DNA of 39,163 bases from Candidatus Gastranaerophilales bacterium (GTDB lineage: Bacteria > Cyanobacteriota > Vampirovibrionia > Gastranaerophilales > Gastranaerophilaceae). Positions 16,842 through 23,292 of the stretch are shown here, piece by piece. Position 1 is the stretch's first letter, and each line of letters starts with the position of its first letter. The position numbers and the translations under genes were made by a program. The stretch spans positions 1 to 39,163 of the forward strand of contig CANUDF010000007.1 in assembly GCA_947857085.1 (NCBI GenBank), read 5' to 3'. Under the pieces are notes generated by a model that saw only the letters and a list, made by a program, of their open reading frames with translations, did not search any database and was not told the DNA's origin.

Positions 16842-17069
16842 TTAAGCAAGAAGTGACTCTACAATTTTGGCATTTGTTTGAGCTTGACGGGCATTTATAA
16901 TGTATTTTTTTAATGCTCTGCTTACAAGTTCTTGTCTGTTTTTTGAGTTTTTAACAGCTTCAATTTCATGTAAAGCTTTAGCCGGCAATGCAATCACAAG
17001 GTTTGAATTGTCTTGCGGTAATGCTAAAAACTCTTCAATTGTTGCCATTGTGTAGTCACGTTCCTTCAT
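16842..17069 (-). CDS. Ribbon-helix-helix-like small DNA-binding protein
   Basis: The frame extends to a TTG at 17111, but the ATG at 17069 has AGGAG 4 nt upstream and is the better start (MKERDYTMATIEEF, 75 residues). The core SNLVIALPAKALHEIEAVKNSKNRQELVSRALKKYI fits the MetJ/Arc/CopG ribbon-helix-helix plan: a short strand (LVIALP), then two helices with ...NRQELVSRALKKYI. It shares layout and tail (NAKIVESLLA against NAELLEALLG) with the gene just upstream, so the two look like diverged tandem paralogues. No toxin-like gene is adjacent. It could act as a transcriptional regulator; the DNA target is unknown. Confidence 0.7.
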   Translation of the reverse strand: MKERDYTMATIEEFLALPQDNSNLVIALPAKALHEIEAVKNSKNRQELVSRALKKYIINARQAQTNAKIVESLLA

Positions 17070-17147
17070 TTTTCTCCTAGCCTTTTGCGATTTGTTTAAC
17101 TTTTTCCCCAAAGATTGCTTCTATGTGTTCGACCTGTATTGTCGGAA

Positions 17148-17336
17148 TTAACCGAGCAGTGCTTCAAGCAGTTCTGCATTTGATGCAGCCTTTGCGCTGT
17201 TTCTGATTTGTGATTTGTACATATATGTTCGCAATGCTTCTCTGATTAGTTCTGAACGTGTACGGTTTTCACTTGTTGCTACTGAATCGATTTCGTCCAA
17301 AAACTTTTCAGGCATTGAAATAAGAACTCTTGCCAT
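17148..17336 (-). CDS. CopG/Arc-type ribbon-helix-helix protein
   Basis: The 62-residue sequence RVLISMPEKFLDEIDSVATSENRTRSELIREALRTYM is a textbook ribbon-helix-helix domain: strand RVLISMP contacts DNA in a dimer, and NRTRSELIREALRTY is helix B. AAGGAG precedes the ATG. It is first in a two-gene operon with the related protein 79 nt downstream. Such proteins are antitoxins, plasmid copy regulators or chromosomal repressors; no partner toxin is visible, so a stand-alone regulator is likely. Confidence 0.85.
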   Translation of the reverse strand: MARVLISMPEKFLDEIDSVATSENRTRSELIREALRTYMYKSQIRNSAKAASNAELLEALLG

Positions 17337-17475
17337 AATTTAATCTCCTTTTAATTCCCTAAGATGTATTCCCCTTGTATCTATATAAAAAATTCCTTGC
17401 CAAAAAAATTGCCTGAAATTTTTATATTTGCTAAAATTTTCTTAACAAAAATTTATAATGAATTATAAAAAAAGC

Positions 17476-18207
17476 TTAAAAACGGCGCACATAGTAATTT
17501 TTATCGTTTTTTAAAAGATTACGGATTTTATTCAATTCATTATCCTCAAAATTTTTTGAAAGTATTTTGGCTGTCTTTTCCCTAATTGTATACTCATCTA
17601 TATCTTTGGTTCGGGATACAATTTTTTTTATTGAGGAAAGGCTGACACAGTCCGTAAATTCATATATTGTTTCAAGACACCAGTATAGTTTAAATACTTC
17701 TTTGTTAACTTTGTATTTGCCATCTTGAAAGTCAAATTCTTTTACTTTTTCAATTAAGTTTTCAGTCATATTGAGCAGTTTATCCGTAAAATATTTACAG
17801 AAACTGTCATTGTTTTTCATTGATTTTATTGACGAAATAATATTTCTGCATACATTTGAATTAACGTCAATAATTGCTTTTAGAAAAATGTCATAAATTT
17901 TTTCATCATAGAAGAATAATGCAAATTCAGGGGATTGGATTAGCTCATAGACCTTAAGAGATACTGCTTCTCGAATTTTACCATCCTGTCCTGTTAAGTT
18001 TTTTACAAGAGAAAAGGCTTGTTCTTTGTTTTCAATTGTTGTTAGTTTTAATGCAGCAATTTGTTTTTGTACGATATTACCGGAATTTAAAAAAGTTATA
18101 AGCTCATTTTGTGATAGAGCTTTTTCAAATAAATTTAAAGCCTGATTAAAATTTTCATCTAAAGTTTTATAATAAGTGTTATTCAAATTTTGATTATCGC
18201 TGCTCAT
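17476..18207 (-). CDS. HEAT-like helical protein of unknown function
   Basis: I do not recognise a named family. The 243 residues are almost entirely helical, with repeating ~35-residue units (ALKLTTIENKEQAFSLVKNL, REAVSLKVYELIQSPEFALFF, VCRNIISSIKSMKNN, REKTAKILSKNFED) typical of HEAT/armadillo-like solenoids that bind proteins. No signal or membrane segment. The ATG has no Shine-Dalgarno site; TATATT ends 8 nt before it, so the mRNA could be nearly leaderless. The divergent neighbour at 18290 starts 82 nt away. Function unknown. Confidence 0.75.
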   Translation of the reverse strand: MSSDNQNLNNTYYKTLDENFNQALNLFEKALSQNELITFLNSGNIVQKQIAALKLTTIENKEQAFSLVKNLTGQDGKIREAVSLKVYELIQSPEFALFFYDEKIYDIFLKAIIDVNSNVCRNIISSIKSMKNNDSFCKYFTDKLLNMTENLIEKVKEFDFQDGKYKVNKEVFKLYWCLETIYEFTDCVSLSSIKKIVSRTKDIDEYTIREKTAKILSKNFEDNELNKIRNLLKNDKNYYVRRF

Positions 18208-18240
18208 ACATAATTAATATAACATAAAGTTCAATGAAAT

Positions 18241-18269
18241 TTGCACATATTGCAGTTTTAATGTATTAT
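18241..18269 (+). promoter_or_regulatory. Promoter of the 57-residue gene
   Basis: TTGCAC (-35), a 17-nt spacer and TATTAT (-10) lie 20 nt upstream of the ATG at 18290, with AAGGAG between. Confidence 0.65.
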
Positions 18270-18289
18270 ATAGATTAAGGAGATTTACC

Positions 18290-18463
18290 ATGCAAGAAAT
18301 AATAGCATTTTTTAAAGATATATTTATGATAAAAGAATGTAATGACAGAAAAGTTGGATTATGCCAATTTAAAACAGAAACTCCGGTTGAAAAACCAAGA
18401 AAGTTAGTCTTAAAAGCATCAAAAGATATAAAAATTTCTGATTTAATGCGCAGAAGTGCTTAG
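18290..18463 (+). CDS. Small 57-residue basic protein of unknown function
   Basis: This gene is short but well supported: a promoter with ideal spacing, AGGAG 7 nt before the ATG, and a 57-codon frame ending in TAG. The protein (starts MQEIIAFFKDIFMIKECND, ends SDLMRRSA) has an amphipathic N-terminal helix, two cysteines (residues 17 and 25) and a Lys-rich second half (EKPRKLVLKASKDIKISDL). Its stop overlaps the stop of the converging cobO-like gene by 4 nt, so the two transcripts converge with no terminator between. I do not recognise a family. Confidence 0.7.
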   Translation: MQEIIAFFKDIFMIKECNDRKVGLCQFKTETPVEKPRKLVLKASKDIKISDLMRRSA

Positions 18464-19038
18464 TATTCAATACCTTTTCTTGCGGCAATGCCTGTATCCC
18501 AATAGTGCTTTATCGGTTCTATTTTAGAGACTAAATGTGCAATTTCAATTATTTTAGGATGGGCGTTGCGGCCAGTAAGTACTATTTCCATTTCTTCAGG
18601 TTTGTGTTTTAAAACATCAACAACTTCATCAACGTCAATAAAACCCATATCAATTGCTATGTTTGCTTCGTCAAGAATTATAAGCTGGTATTCATTGTTT
18701 TTGATTGCTTTTTTTGCAAGCTCCCAGCCTTTTTTAATTTCTTTTGAGTCTTTTTCATTTTTGTTGTTCTGGTAAACAATTCTATCAAGCCCAGCCTGTA
18801 CAATTTTAAGGTTATTTTGGATAGTTGGAGAAAGATTCATGAAAGAGTTTAGTTCTCCGTAATCATCTCCGCCTTTAGTAAACATAATTATTAAAACTTT
18901 CCAGCACCTGCCAAGCGCTCTCATGGCAAGTCCGAGAGAAGCCGTTGTTTTCCCCTTTCCATTTCCGGTATAAACCTGAATGTATCCATGCTGTGCCCAA
19001 TTAGGATTTATTAAATTATTTTCGCAATTGTCAATCAT
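18460..19038 (-). CDS. Cob(I)yrinic acid a,c-diamide adenosyltransferase, CobO/BtuR family (copy 2)
   Basis: This is a second member of the family seen at 10767-11300. It has HGYIQVYTGNGKGKTTASLGLAMRALG (P-loop GNGKGKTT), VLIIMFTKGGDDYGELN, LIILDEANIAIDMGFID and the C-terminus PIKHYWDTGIAARKGIEY. An N-terminal extension (MIDNCENNLINPNWA) makes it 192 residues. The two copies differ strongly in the middle, so this is not a recent duplication; they may prefer different corrinoids or be regulated differently. No Shine-Dalgarno precedes the ATG, and a TATAAT ends 8 nt upstream, suggesting a near-leaderless mRNA from a promoter overlapping that of the divergent cyclo-ligase gene. Confidence 0.93.
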   Translation of the reverse strand: MIDNCENNLINPNWAQHGYIQVYTGNGKGKTTASLGLAMRALGRCWKVLIIMFTKGGDDYGELNSFMNLSPTIQNNLKIVQAGLDRIVYQNNKNEKDSKEIKKGWELAKKAIKNNEYQLIILDEANIAIDMGFIDVDEVVDVLKHKPEEMEIVLTGRNAHPKIIEIAHLVSKIEPIKHYWDTGIAARKGIEY

Positions 19039-19056
19039 TTGAATTTATTATATATT
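19028..19056 (+). promoter_or_regulatory. Promoter giving a probably leaderless mRNA
   Basis: TTGTCA, a 17-nt spacer and TATATT end only 6 nt before the ATG at 19063, placing the expected transcription start at or next to the A of the start codon. No Shine-Dalgarno site is present. A minus-strand TATAAT for the divergent gene overlaps this promoter. Confidence 0.6.
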
Positions 19057-19062
19057 AAAAAA

Positions 19063-19569
19063 ATGAAGAATAAAACCGACTATCGTATATACGCAAAAGA
19101 GATTAGAAAAAAACTTAATATTAAACTTTTGAGCAGTAAATTAGTTTCAAAAGTTCGTCAGGAGGCCCATTATATCAGTGCAAAACACGTTATGATTTAT
19201 TATCCGACGAAATATGAAATTGATTTGAGGGAATTGCTCAATGACAACAAAAATTTTTATCTGCCGAAAGTCTCAGGAAATGAGCTTTTGACTTGTCCAT
19301 ATTCAGATAAGCTGGAAAAGTCTCAATTTAGTATTATGGAGCCCTGTTCCAAACCTGTTAATCCTCAAATATTGGATTTGGTTATTGTGCCAGCATTAAT
19401 GGCTGACAATAAAGGCTATAGATTAGGCTACGGCGGAGGGTTTTATGACAGATTTTTGCCTATGTGCACCAATGCGTTTAAGCTTTGTGTTTTACCGCAG
19501 GAGCTTATAATAAAATCGCTTCCTCATGAACCATTTGATGTAAAGCTTGACAAAATTCTATACATGTAA
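19063..19569 (+). CDS. 5-formyltetrahydrofolate cyclo-ligase
   Basis: The enzyme uses ATP to turn 5-formyl-THF into 5,10-methenyl-THF in cytoplasmic one-carbon metabolism. The N-terminal basic helix (YRIYAKEIRKKLN), MIYYPTKYEIDLREL and above all the C-terminal ATP-site motif VIVPALMADNKGYRLGYGGGFYDRFLP are diagnostic. The frame could begin at a TTG (19039), but the ATG at 19063 gives the normal N-terminus; product about 168 residues. The likely leaderless start is described with the promoter. Confidence 0.93.
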   Translation: MKNKTDYRIYAKEIRKKLNIKLLSSKLVSKVRQEAHYISAKHVMIYYPTKYEIDLRELLNDNKNFYLPKVSGNELLTCPYSDKLEKSQFSIMEPCSKPVNPQILDLVIVPALMADNKGYRLGYGGGFYDRFLPMCTNAFKLCVLPQELIIKSLPHEPFDVKLDKILYM

Positions 19570-19596
19570 AAAGGACCCGCGTTTGAGCGAGTCCTT
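19567..19596 (-). terminator. Terminator of the Met/Gln-rich coiled-coil gene
   Basis: On the minus strand AAGGAC-x-CGC/GCG-x-GTCCTT forms a hairpin followed by TTTTT. It lies 45 nt beyond the stop at 19641. Confidence 0.7.
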
Positions 19597-19640
19597 AAAG
19601 GTTAGTTTAAGGATAGGATAAAATTGTTGTATCTAAATTA

Positions 19641-20159
19641 TTAAGCTACATATTTAGGAGCAAAAGCTTTGATACCTGCTTCTTCAGCTTGTCTTACACT
19701 TTGAAGTTCAGCTTCAATCATTTTTAATTGAGATTCAATCTTTTCCTTTTCCTGCATAATTTCTTTTTCTTGCTCGTTTAATAACTTAGCTTCTATTTTT
19801 GCAAATCTTTCACGTTCTTGTTTATACAAGTTTTGTTGAATCCATTGTTGATACATCATTTGAGATTGTGGATCCATTTGTGCCATTTGTTGTGCAAACA
19901 TTGGCTGCATACCCATAAAATTCATTTGAGCATTTTGAACCGCCATATTATGAGAATAATTCATGTACATCATTGTACGACCAAACATTGAGCTTGGAGT
20001 ATTCATCATGTCATACATTGATACTGAACCATCAGCAATATTTGCTGCATATTGTTGCATGTCACTTAACTTTCTTGTCAGTTCCTGCAACCTTGCCTGA
20101 TACCTGAATTGCTGACTAATTAGATCATGTTTGCGAGCGGCGAACATTAAAATAGCCAT
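19641..20159 (-). CDS. Met/Gln-rich coiled-coil protein of unknown function
   Basis: I do not recognise a family. The 172 residues split into an N-terminal helix pair (LISQQFRYQARLQELTRKLSDMQQYA), a methionine-rich low-complexity middle (MFGRTMMYMNYSHNMAVQN; MQPMFAQQMAQMDPQSQMMYQ; about 25 Met in all) and a C-terminal Glu/Lys coiled coil (LLNEQEKEIMQEKEKIESQL) ending FAPKYVA. No Sec signal. AGGAG precedes the ATG. Together with the 130-residue protein at 21056, which also has a Gln-rich helical start and sits on the other side of clpP, it suggests a family of small helical proteins whose role is unknown. Helical, Met/Gln-rich proteins without Sec signals are sometimes substrates or parts of specialised secretion systems; that is speculation. 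Confidence 0.8.
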   Translation of the reverse strand: MAILMFAARKHDLISQQFRYQARLQELTRKLSDMQQYAANIADGSVSMYDMMNTPSSMFGRTMMYMNYSHNMAVQNAQMNFMGMQPMFAQQMAQMDPQSQMMYQQWIQQNLYKQERERFAKIEAKLLNEQEKEIMQEKEKIESQLKMIEAELQSVRQAEEAGIKAFAPKYVA

Positions 20160-20214
20160 CGTCGTAACTCCTACCTTTAAATAACTAACCTTTTTTAACC
20201 TTTACAAATATATA

Positions 20215-20246
20215 AAAACATGCAATGTCAAGTTATTGCATGTTTT
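20215..20246 (-). terminator. clpP terminator overlapping the next gene's -35 element
   Basis: Perfect 12-bp arms (AAAACATGCAAT/ATTGCATGTTTT) with an 8-nt loop are followed on the minus strand by a T-rich run. The sequence TTGACA begins in the loop and ends at the edge of the second arm (20226-20231), and could be the -35 box of the gene starting at 20159. Confidence 0.75.
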
Positions 20247-20275
20247 ACGAGTTTTGTTAAGATATGTTAAAATAT

Positions 20276-20890
20276 CTATTTGTTTTCTTTAGTTATAACT
20301 TTGTCAATCAAGCCGTATTCTAAAGCTTCTTGAGCAGATAAAAAGTGGTCTCGTTCGCAGTCTTCTTTTACTTTTTCATAAGGCTGGCCGGAATTTTCTG
20401 CCATAATACTAATTAACATATCTTTCATTCTTAAGATTTCTTTTGCTTCAATTTCAATATCGGTAGCTTGTCCTTTAGCACCGCCTAAAGGCTGGTGTAT
20501 CATAACTCTTGCATTTGGTAATGCCATTCTTTTGCCCTTGGCTCCTGAACATAATAAAAAAGCACCCATTGATGCGGCATCACCAAGACAAATTGTAGAT
20601 ACATCAGATTTTATTAGCTGCATAGTATCATAAATTGCCATTCCGGCAGTAATTACACCGCCCGGGCTATTTATATAAAGCATAATGTCTTTTTCCGAGT
20701 TTTCGCTATCTAATAATAATAATTGTGCAACTATGGAATTTGCAACTTCGTCATCAATTTCTGTTCCTAAAAAAATAATTCTTTCTCTTAATAATCTTGA
20801 GAAAATATCAAAAGAACGTTCGCCTCTTGATGATGCTTCTATAACTGTAGGGACATAGCCCATAATTTTTAAATAAGTTTCCTGATCCAT
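20276..20890 (-). CDS. clpP: ATP-dependent Clp protease proteolytic subunit
   Basis: ClpP is the serine-protease barrel that degrades substrates unfolded by ClpX/ClpA/ClpC. The catalytic triad is Ser107 ([11 protein letters not shown]), His132 ([11 protein letters not shown]) and Asp181 ([19 protein letters not shown]). [16 protein letters not shown] and [20 protein letters not shown] complete the fold; 204 residues is typical. AGGAG precedes the ATG, and an extended -10 promoter lies ~25 nt upstream. clpX is not adjacent. Confidence 0.98.
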   Translation of the reverse strand: MDQETYLKIMGYVPTVIEASSRGERSFDIFSRLLRERIIFLGTEIDDEVANSIVAQLLLLDSENSEKDIMLYINSPGGVITAGMAIYDTMQLIKSDVSTICLGDAASMGAFLLCSGAKGKRMALPNARVMIHQPLGGAKGQATDIEIEAKEILRMKDMLISIMAENSGQPYEKVKEDCERDHFLSAQEALEYGLIDKVITKENK

Positions 20891-20912
20891 ATTTTATTCT
20901 CCTAATATATTT

Positions 20913-20921
20913 ATTATATCA
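20913..20921 (-). promoter_or_regulatory. Extended -10 promoter of clpP
   Basis: On the minus strand TGATATAAT matches the extended -10 form (TGnTATAAT), which tolerates the weak -35 seen here. The start would lie just before the AGGAG site. Confidence 0.5.
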
Positions 20922-21015
20922 CAAATCGTTGAATTTAATCATTTGTTAGGTTGATTGTTTAATGTTAACAAATGTAAAGAAATAAATGCGTGTTGAAATC
21001 AAAGGTTTTCTAATG

Positions 21016-21042
21016 TTTTTATATATATAAGAGATATAAAAA
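21016..21042 (+). promoter_or_regulatory. Inverted repeat upstream of the 130-residue coiled-coil gene
   Basis: Arms TTTTTATAT/ATATAAAAA with a 9-nt spacer end 13 nt before the ATG at 21056. The arms are identical to those at 11846-11870, in the same position relative to a gene of similar type. Confidence 0.55.
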
Positions 21043-21055
21043 AGAGGACAGAGCG

Positions 21056-21448
21056 ATGGCTATTTCTAACATTCATGAAACATTGTTGATGTATACCCAA
21101 CAAAAATCATCAATAAATGAACAATTATCAGGTATAATGTTTAACATGATGTCTGCATCCAGAAAAAGTGCAGAGTTGCAGCAACAGTATAATCAAAAAC
21201 TTCAAGATGCATATTATGATCCTGATTACGGTTATGGCACTGATGAATATATGATTATTGTTGAACAGTACGAAAATGACCATGAGTTTGAGTTAGCTAA
21301 CCTTGAATCATGGGAGTCAGAGCTTGAACTTGAAAAGAATAATTTAGAAACAAGATTAAATGAGATTACTTCTTTTGAAAATACATGGACAAAATTGCTG
21401 CAAACAAATATCAAAAATGACTTCTCATATGGAGGAGCAGGTCAATAA
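21056..21448 (+). CDS. Small Gln/Glu-rich coiled-coil protein
   Basis: The 130 residues contain two helical stretches: residues ~5-50 (LLMYTQQKSSINEQLSG..., SRKSAELQQQYNQKLQDAYY) and ~70-120 (VEQYENDHEFELANLESWES, ELELEKNNLETRLNEITSFE), joined by a Tyr/Asp/Gly-rich turn (YDPDYGYGTDEY). No signal or membrane segment. AGAGGA precedes the ATG, and an inverted repeat lies just upstream. It ends with FSYGGAGQ and a terminator follows, so it is monocistronic. The helix-turn-helix shape with many Gln residues resembles small filament or needle-type secreted subunits, but this is only a resemblance. I do not recognise a family. Confidence 0.8.
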   Translation: MAISNIHETLLMYTQQKSSINEQLSGIMFNMMSASRKSAELQQQYNQKLQDAYYDPDYGYGTDEYMIIVEQYENDHEFELANLESWESELELEKNNLETRLNEITSFENTWTKLLQTNIKNDFSYGGAGQ

Positions 21449-21470
21449 TAGAATTAGTAAATGTGATATA

Positions 21471-21500
21471 AAAAAAGTGGATTTTTTAATCCGCTTTTTT
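21471..21500 (+). terminator. Terminator after the 130-residue gene
   Basis: GTGGATT-TTTT-AATCCGC is flanked by six As and six Ts. The T-run runs directly into the region ahead of the DUF3326 gene. Confidence 0.85.
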
Positions 21501-21516
21501 ATTGTATTATATATAT

Positions 21517-22491
21517 ATGTTGAACTCAGGAGAAAAACTGGGAGCTTTTGTTGTACCTACCGGTATTGGTGCCTCAATAGGCGGATATGCCGGAGATGCA
21601 AGCGTATGGGCCCGTGAGTTTGCCAGACATACTAAACTTATTGTAAATCCGAATGTTGTTAATGCAGGAGGATTTTCCGGTATTACTGATAACATGTTTT
21701 ATGTTGAAGGTTATTCTTTGGATAGCTTTTTTAAAGGAGAAATTTCCTTAAAGCCCTCTTACAATAATAAAATAGGTATTGTTTTTGATAAAGCTATACC
21801 GCAGGATGTTTTGAATGTTCATATAAATACTATAAATGCAGTGAAAACTGTGTATGGTGTTCAAATTATTGGCTATGAAGTTACAAGACAGGATGTCGGT
21901 GTTGAATTTTTTATAAACGATTTAGGAACATCTGTTGGCAGTGTAAAAAATATTAAAGTTTTAAAAGCGGCATCTAAAAAACTATTAGATAACGGAGCAG
22001 ACGCAATAGCAATGGTTTGTCTGTTTGATGATCCGGAAGAAGATAATCTGGATTATGCAAAAGGACTCGGGACAGATCCTGTAGGCGGTGTTGAGGCTGT
22101 TTTGTCTCATTATATATCTAAAGAATTAAAAGCCCCCTGCGCTCATTCTCCTGCATTTAAGGATTACTCTATTTCTCCTTATCTGGTTAATCCAAAATCT
22201 GCCTCTGAATATATAACACCAACGTTTTTGCCGTGTATACTGCTCGGTCTTTCTAATGCGCCTTTAATTGGCGGTGACATTGATATTTCTCAGCTGGATT
22301 ATCTTGTAATGCCATATAATTGTCTCGGTTCAATACCTGTTTATGAATCAGTTAAGAGAAATATTCCTGTTTATGCGGTAAAAGAAAATAATACAGTACT
22401 GGATGTTACTAATGAAAATTTACACAAGGCTGAAAATATTATTTTAGTTGAAACTTATGAAAAATGTCTTGAATTAATCAAAGGTTACTAG
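21517..22491 (+). CDS. DUF3326 family protein
   Basis: VPTGIGASIGGYAGDASVWAREFA, LIVNPNVVNAGGFSGI and FYVEGYSLDSFFKG match, to my recollection, the DUF3326 family, conserved in cyanobacteria with no established function. Later conserved parts include GADAIAMVCLFDDPEEDN...YAKGLGTDPVGGVEAVLSHYISKE, PCAHSPAFKDY and LVMPYNCLGSIPVYESVKRNIPVYAV. The DPVGGVEA and CAHSPA segments look like catalytic or ligand-binding loops. The frame reaches a TTG at 21502, but the ATG at 21517 starts MLNSGEKLGAF and suits the family; product 324 residues. No Shine-Dalgarno is present and TATTAT ends 6 nt before the ATG, so the mRNA may be leaderless. The last 18 nt overlap the converging murI. It ends with TAG. Confidence 0.85.
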   Translation: MLNSGEKLGAFVVPTGIGASIGGYAGDASVWAREFARHTKLIVNPNVVNAGGFSGITDNMFYVEGYSLDSFFKGEISLKPSYNNKIGIVFDKAIPQDVLNVHINTINAVKTVYGVQIIGYEVTRQDVGVEFFINDLGTSVGSVKNIKVLKAASKKLLDNGADAIAMVCLFDDPEEDNLDYAKGLGTDPVGGVEAVLSHYISKELKAPCAHSPAFKDYSISPYLVNPKSASEYITPTFLPCILLGLSNAPLIGGDIDISQLDYLVMPYNCLGSIPVYESVKRNIPVYAVKENNTVLDVTNENLHKAENIILVETYEKCLELIKGY

Positions 22492-23292
22492 TTTTGGCGG
22501 GGTATTTAATTCATAAAATACTTTTGCGGATTTTTTGAATGTTTCTGGATTTGAACTTACAAATATTTCTTCTGAACCTTGTGAAATTTCAAGTAGTCCT
22601 TGCTGTTTTAAATCATTTTTTATGAATTCTGCAAAATATACAGCAGGGTCAATGAATAAGTCACGAGGCTGAAATTTTGTGAGTATATCAAATAAGAATG
22701 GATAATGTGTACATCCAAGAACTATTTTTTCCGGAAAATAGTGCATCATTTCATCTAGTTTTTCTTTAACTAAAGATATTGATTGTGTTTCATTAATTTT
22801 GTTTTCTTCAACAATATGCACCCATTCCGGGCATGCTATCTGAATAACTTCCACGTCCGGATTGTGTTTTTGGATTTCTTTTTTATAAGCATTGGAGCTT
22901 ACAGTTGCGTGCGTCGCAAAAATTCCGATTTTTTTTACTGGTAATTGAGCCAGTATATTTGATGAAGATTGAATTATCGGGTAAATTTTTAAATCATATT
23001 TATCTTTTACTTTATCATAAATAATTGATGACGTTGTGTTACAAGCCATAACCACCGCTTTAGCATTTTTTTCCAAGAAAAAGTTGAAGATATTATCGGA
23101 ATATTCTAAAAGTTCTTTTTCTGTTTTTTCTCCGTATGGCATGTGTTTTGTATCGCCAAAATATATATATTTTTCATCAGGAAGTAGTTTTTTTAGTTTT
23201 GAATATACTGTTAAACCTCCTACACCTGAATCAAAGAATGCTATTGGGCTGTTATTTATGATTTTTGAAATAATTTTCGACTCCTTCAGCAA
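22474..23292 (-). CDS. murI: Glutamate racemase
   Basis: MurI makes D-glutamate for peptidoglycan by a two-cysteine mechanism. It has IAFFDSGVGGLTVYSKLKKLLP and YFGDTKHMPYGEK; the catalytic cysteines are in MACNTTS (Cys84 in this numbering) and LGCTHYPFL (Cys194). The start is unclear. The only canonical start codon before the conserved core is the TTG at 23290-23292, which has no ribosome site; AAGGAG lies just inside the frame (23281-23286) and would suit an ATT at 23272-23274. The gene begins inside the end of the amidase gene (up to 41-nt overlap), so translation is probably coupled. Both genes serve the cell wall. The 3' end overlaps the converging DUF3326 gene by 18 nt. Confidence 0.95.
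   Translation of the reverse strand: MLKESKIISKIINNSPIAFFDSGVGGLTVYSKLKKLLPDEKYIYFGDTKHMPYGEKTEKELLEYSDNIFNFFLEKNAKAVVMACNTTSSIIYDKVKDKYDLKIYPIIQSSSNILAQLPVKKIGIFATHATVSSNAYKKEIQKHNPDVEVIQIACPEWVHIVEENKINETQSISLVKEKLDEMMHYFPEKIVLGCTHYPFLFDILTKFQPRDLFIDPAVYFAEFIKNDLKQQGLLEISQGSEEIFVSSNPETFKKSAKVFYELNTPPKLVTFD

Noticed and set aside
16842-17336. Toxin-antitoxin module
   Set aside because: Both proteins look like DNA-binding ribbon-helix-helix types; neither is toxin-like and no RelE/ParE-type gene adjoins.
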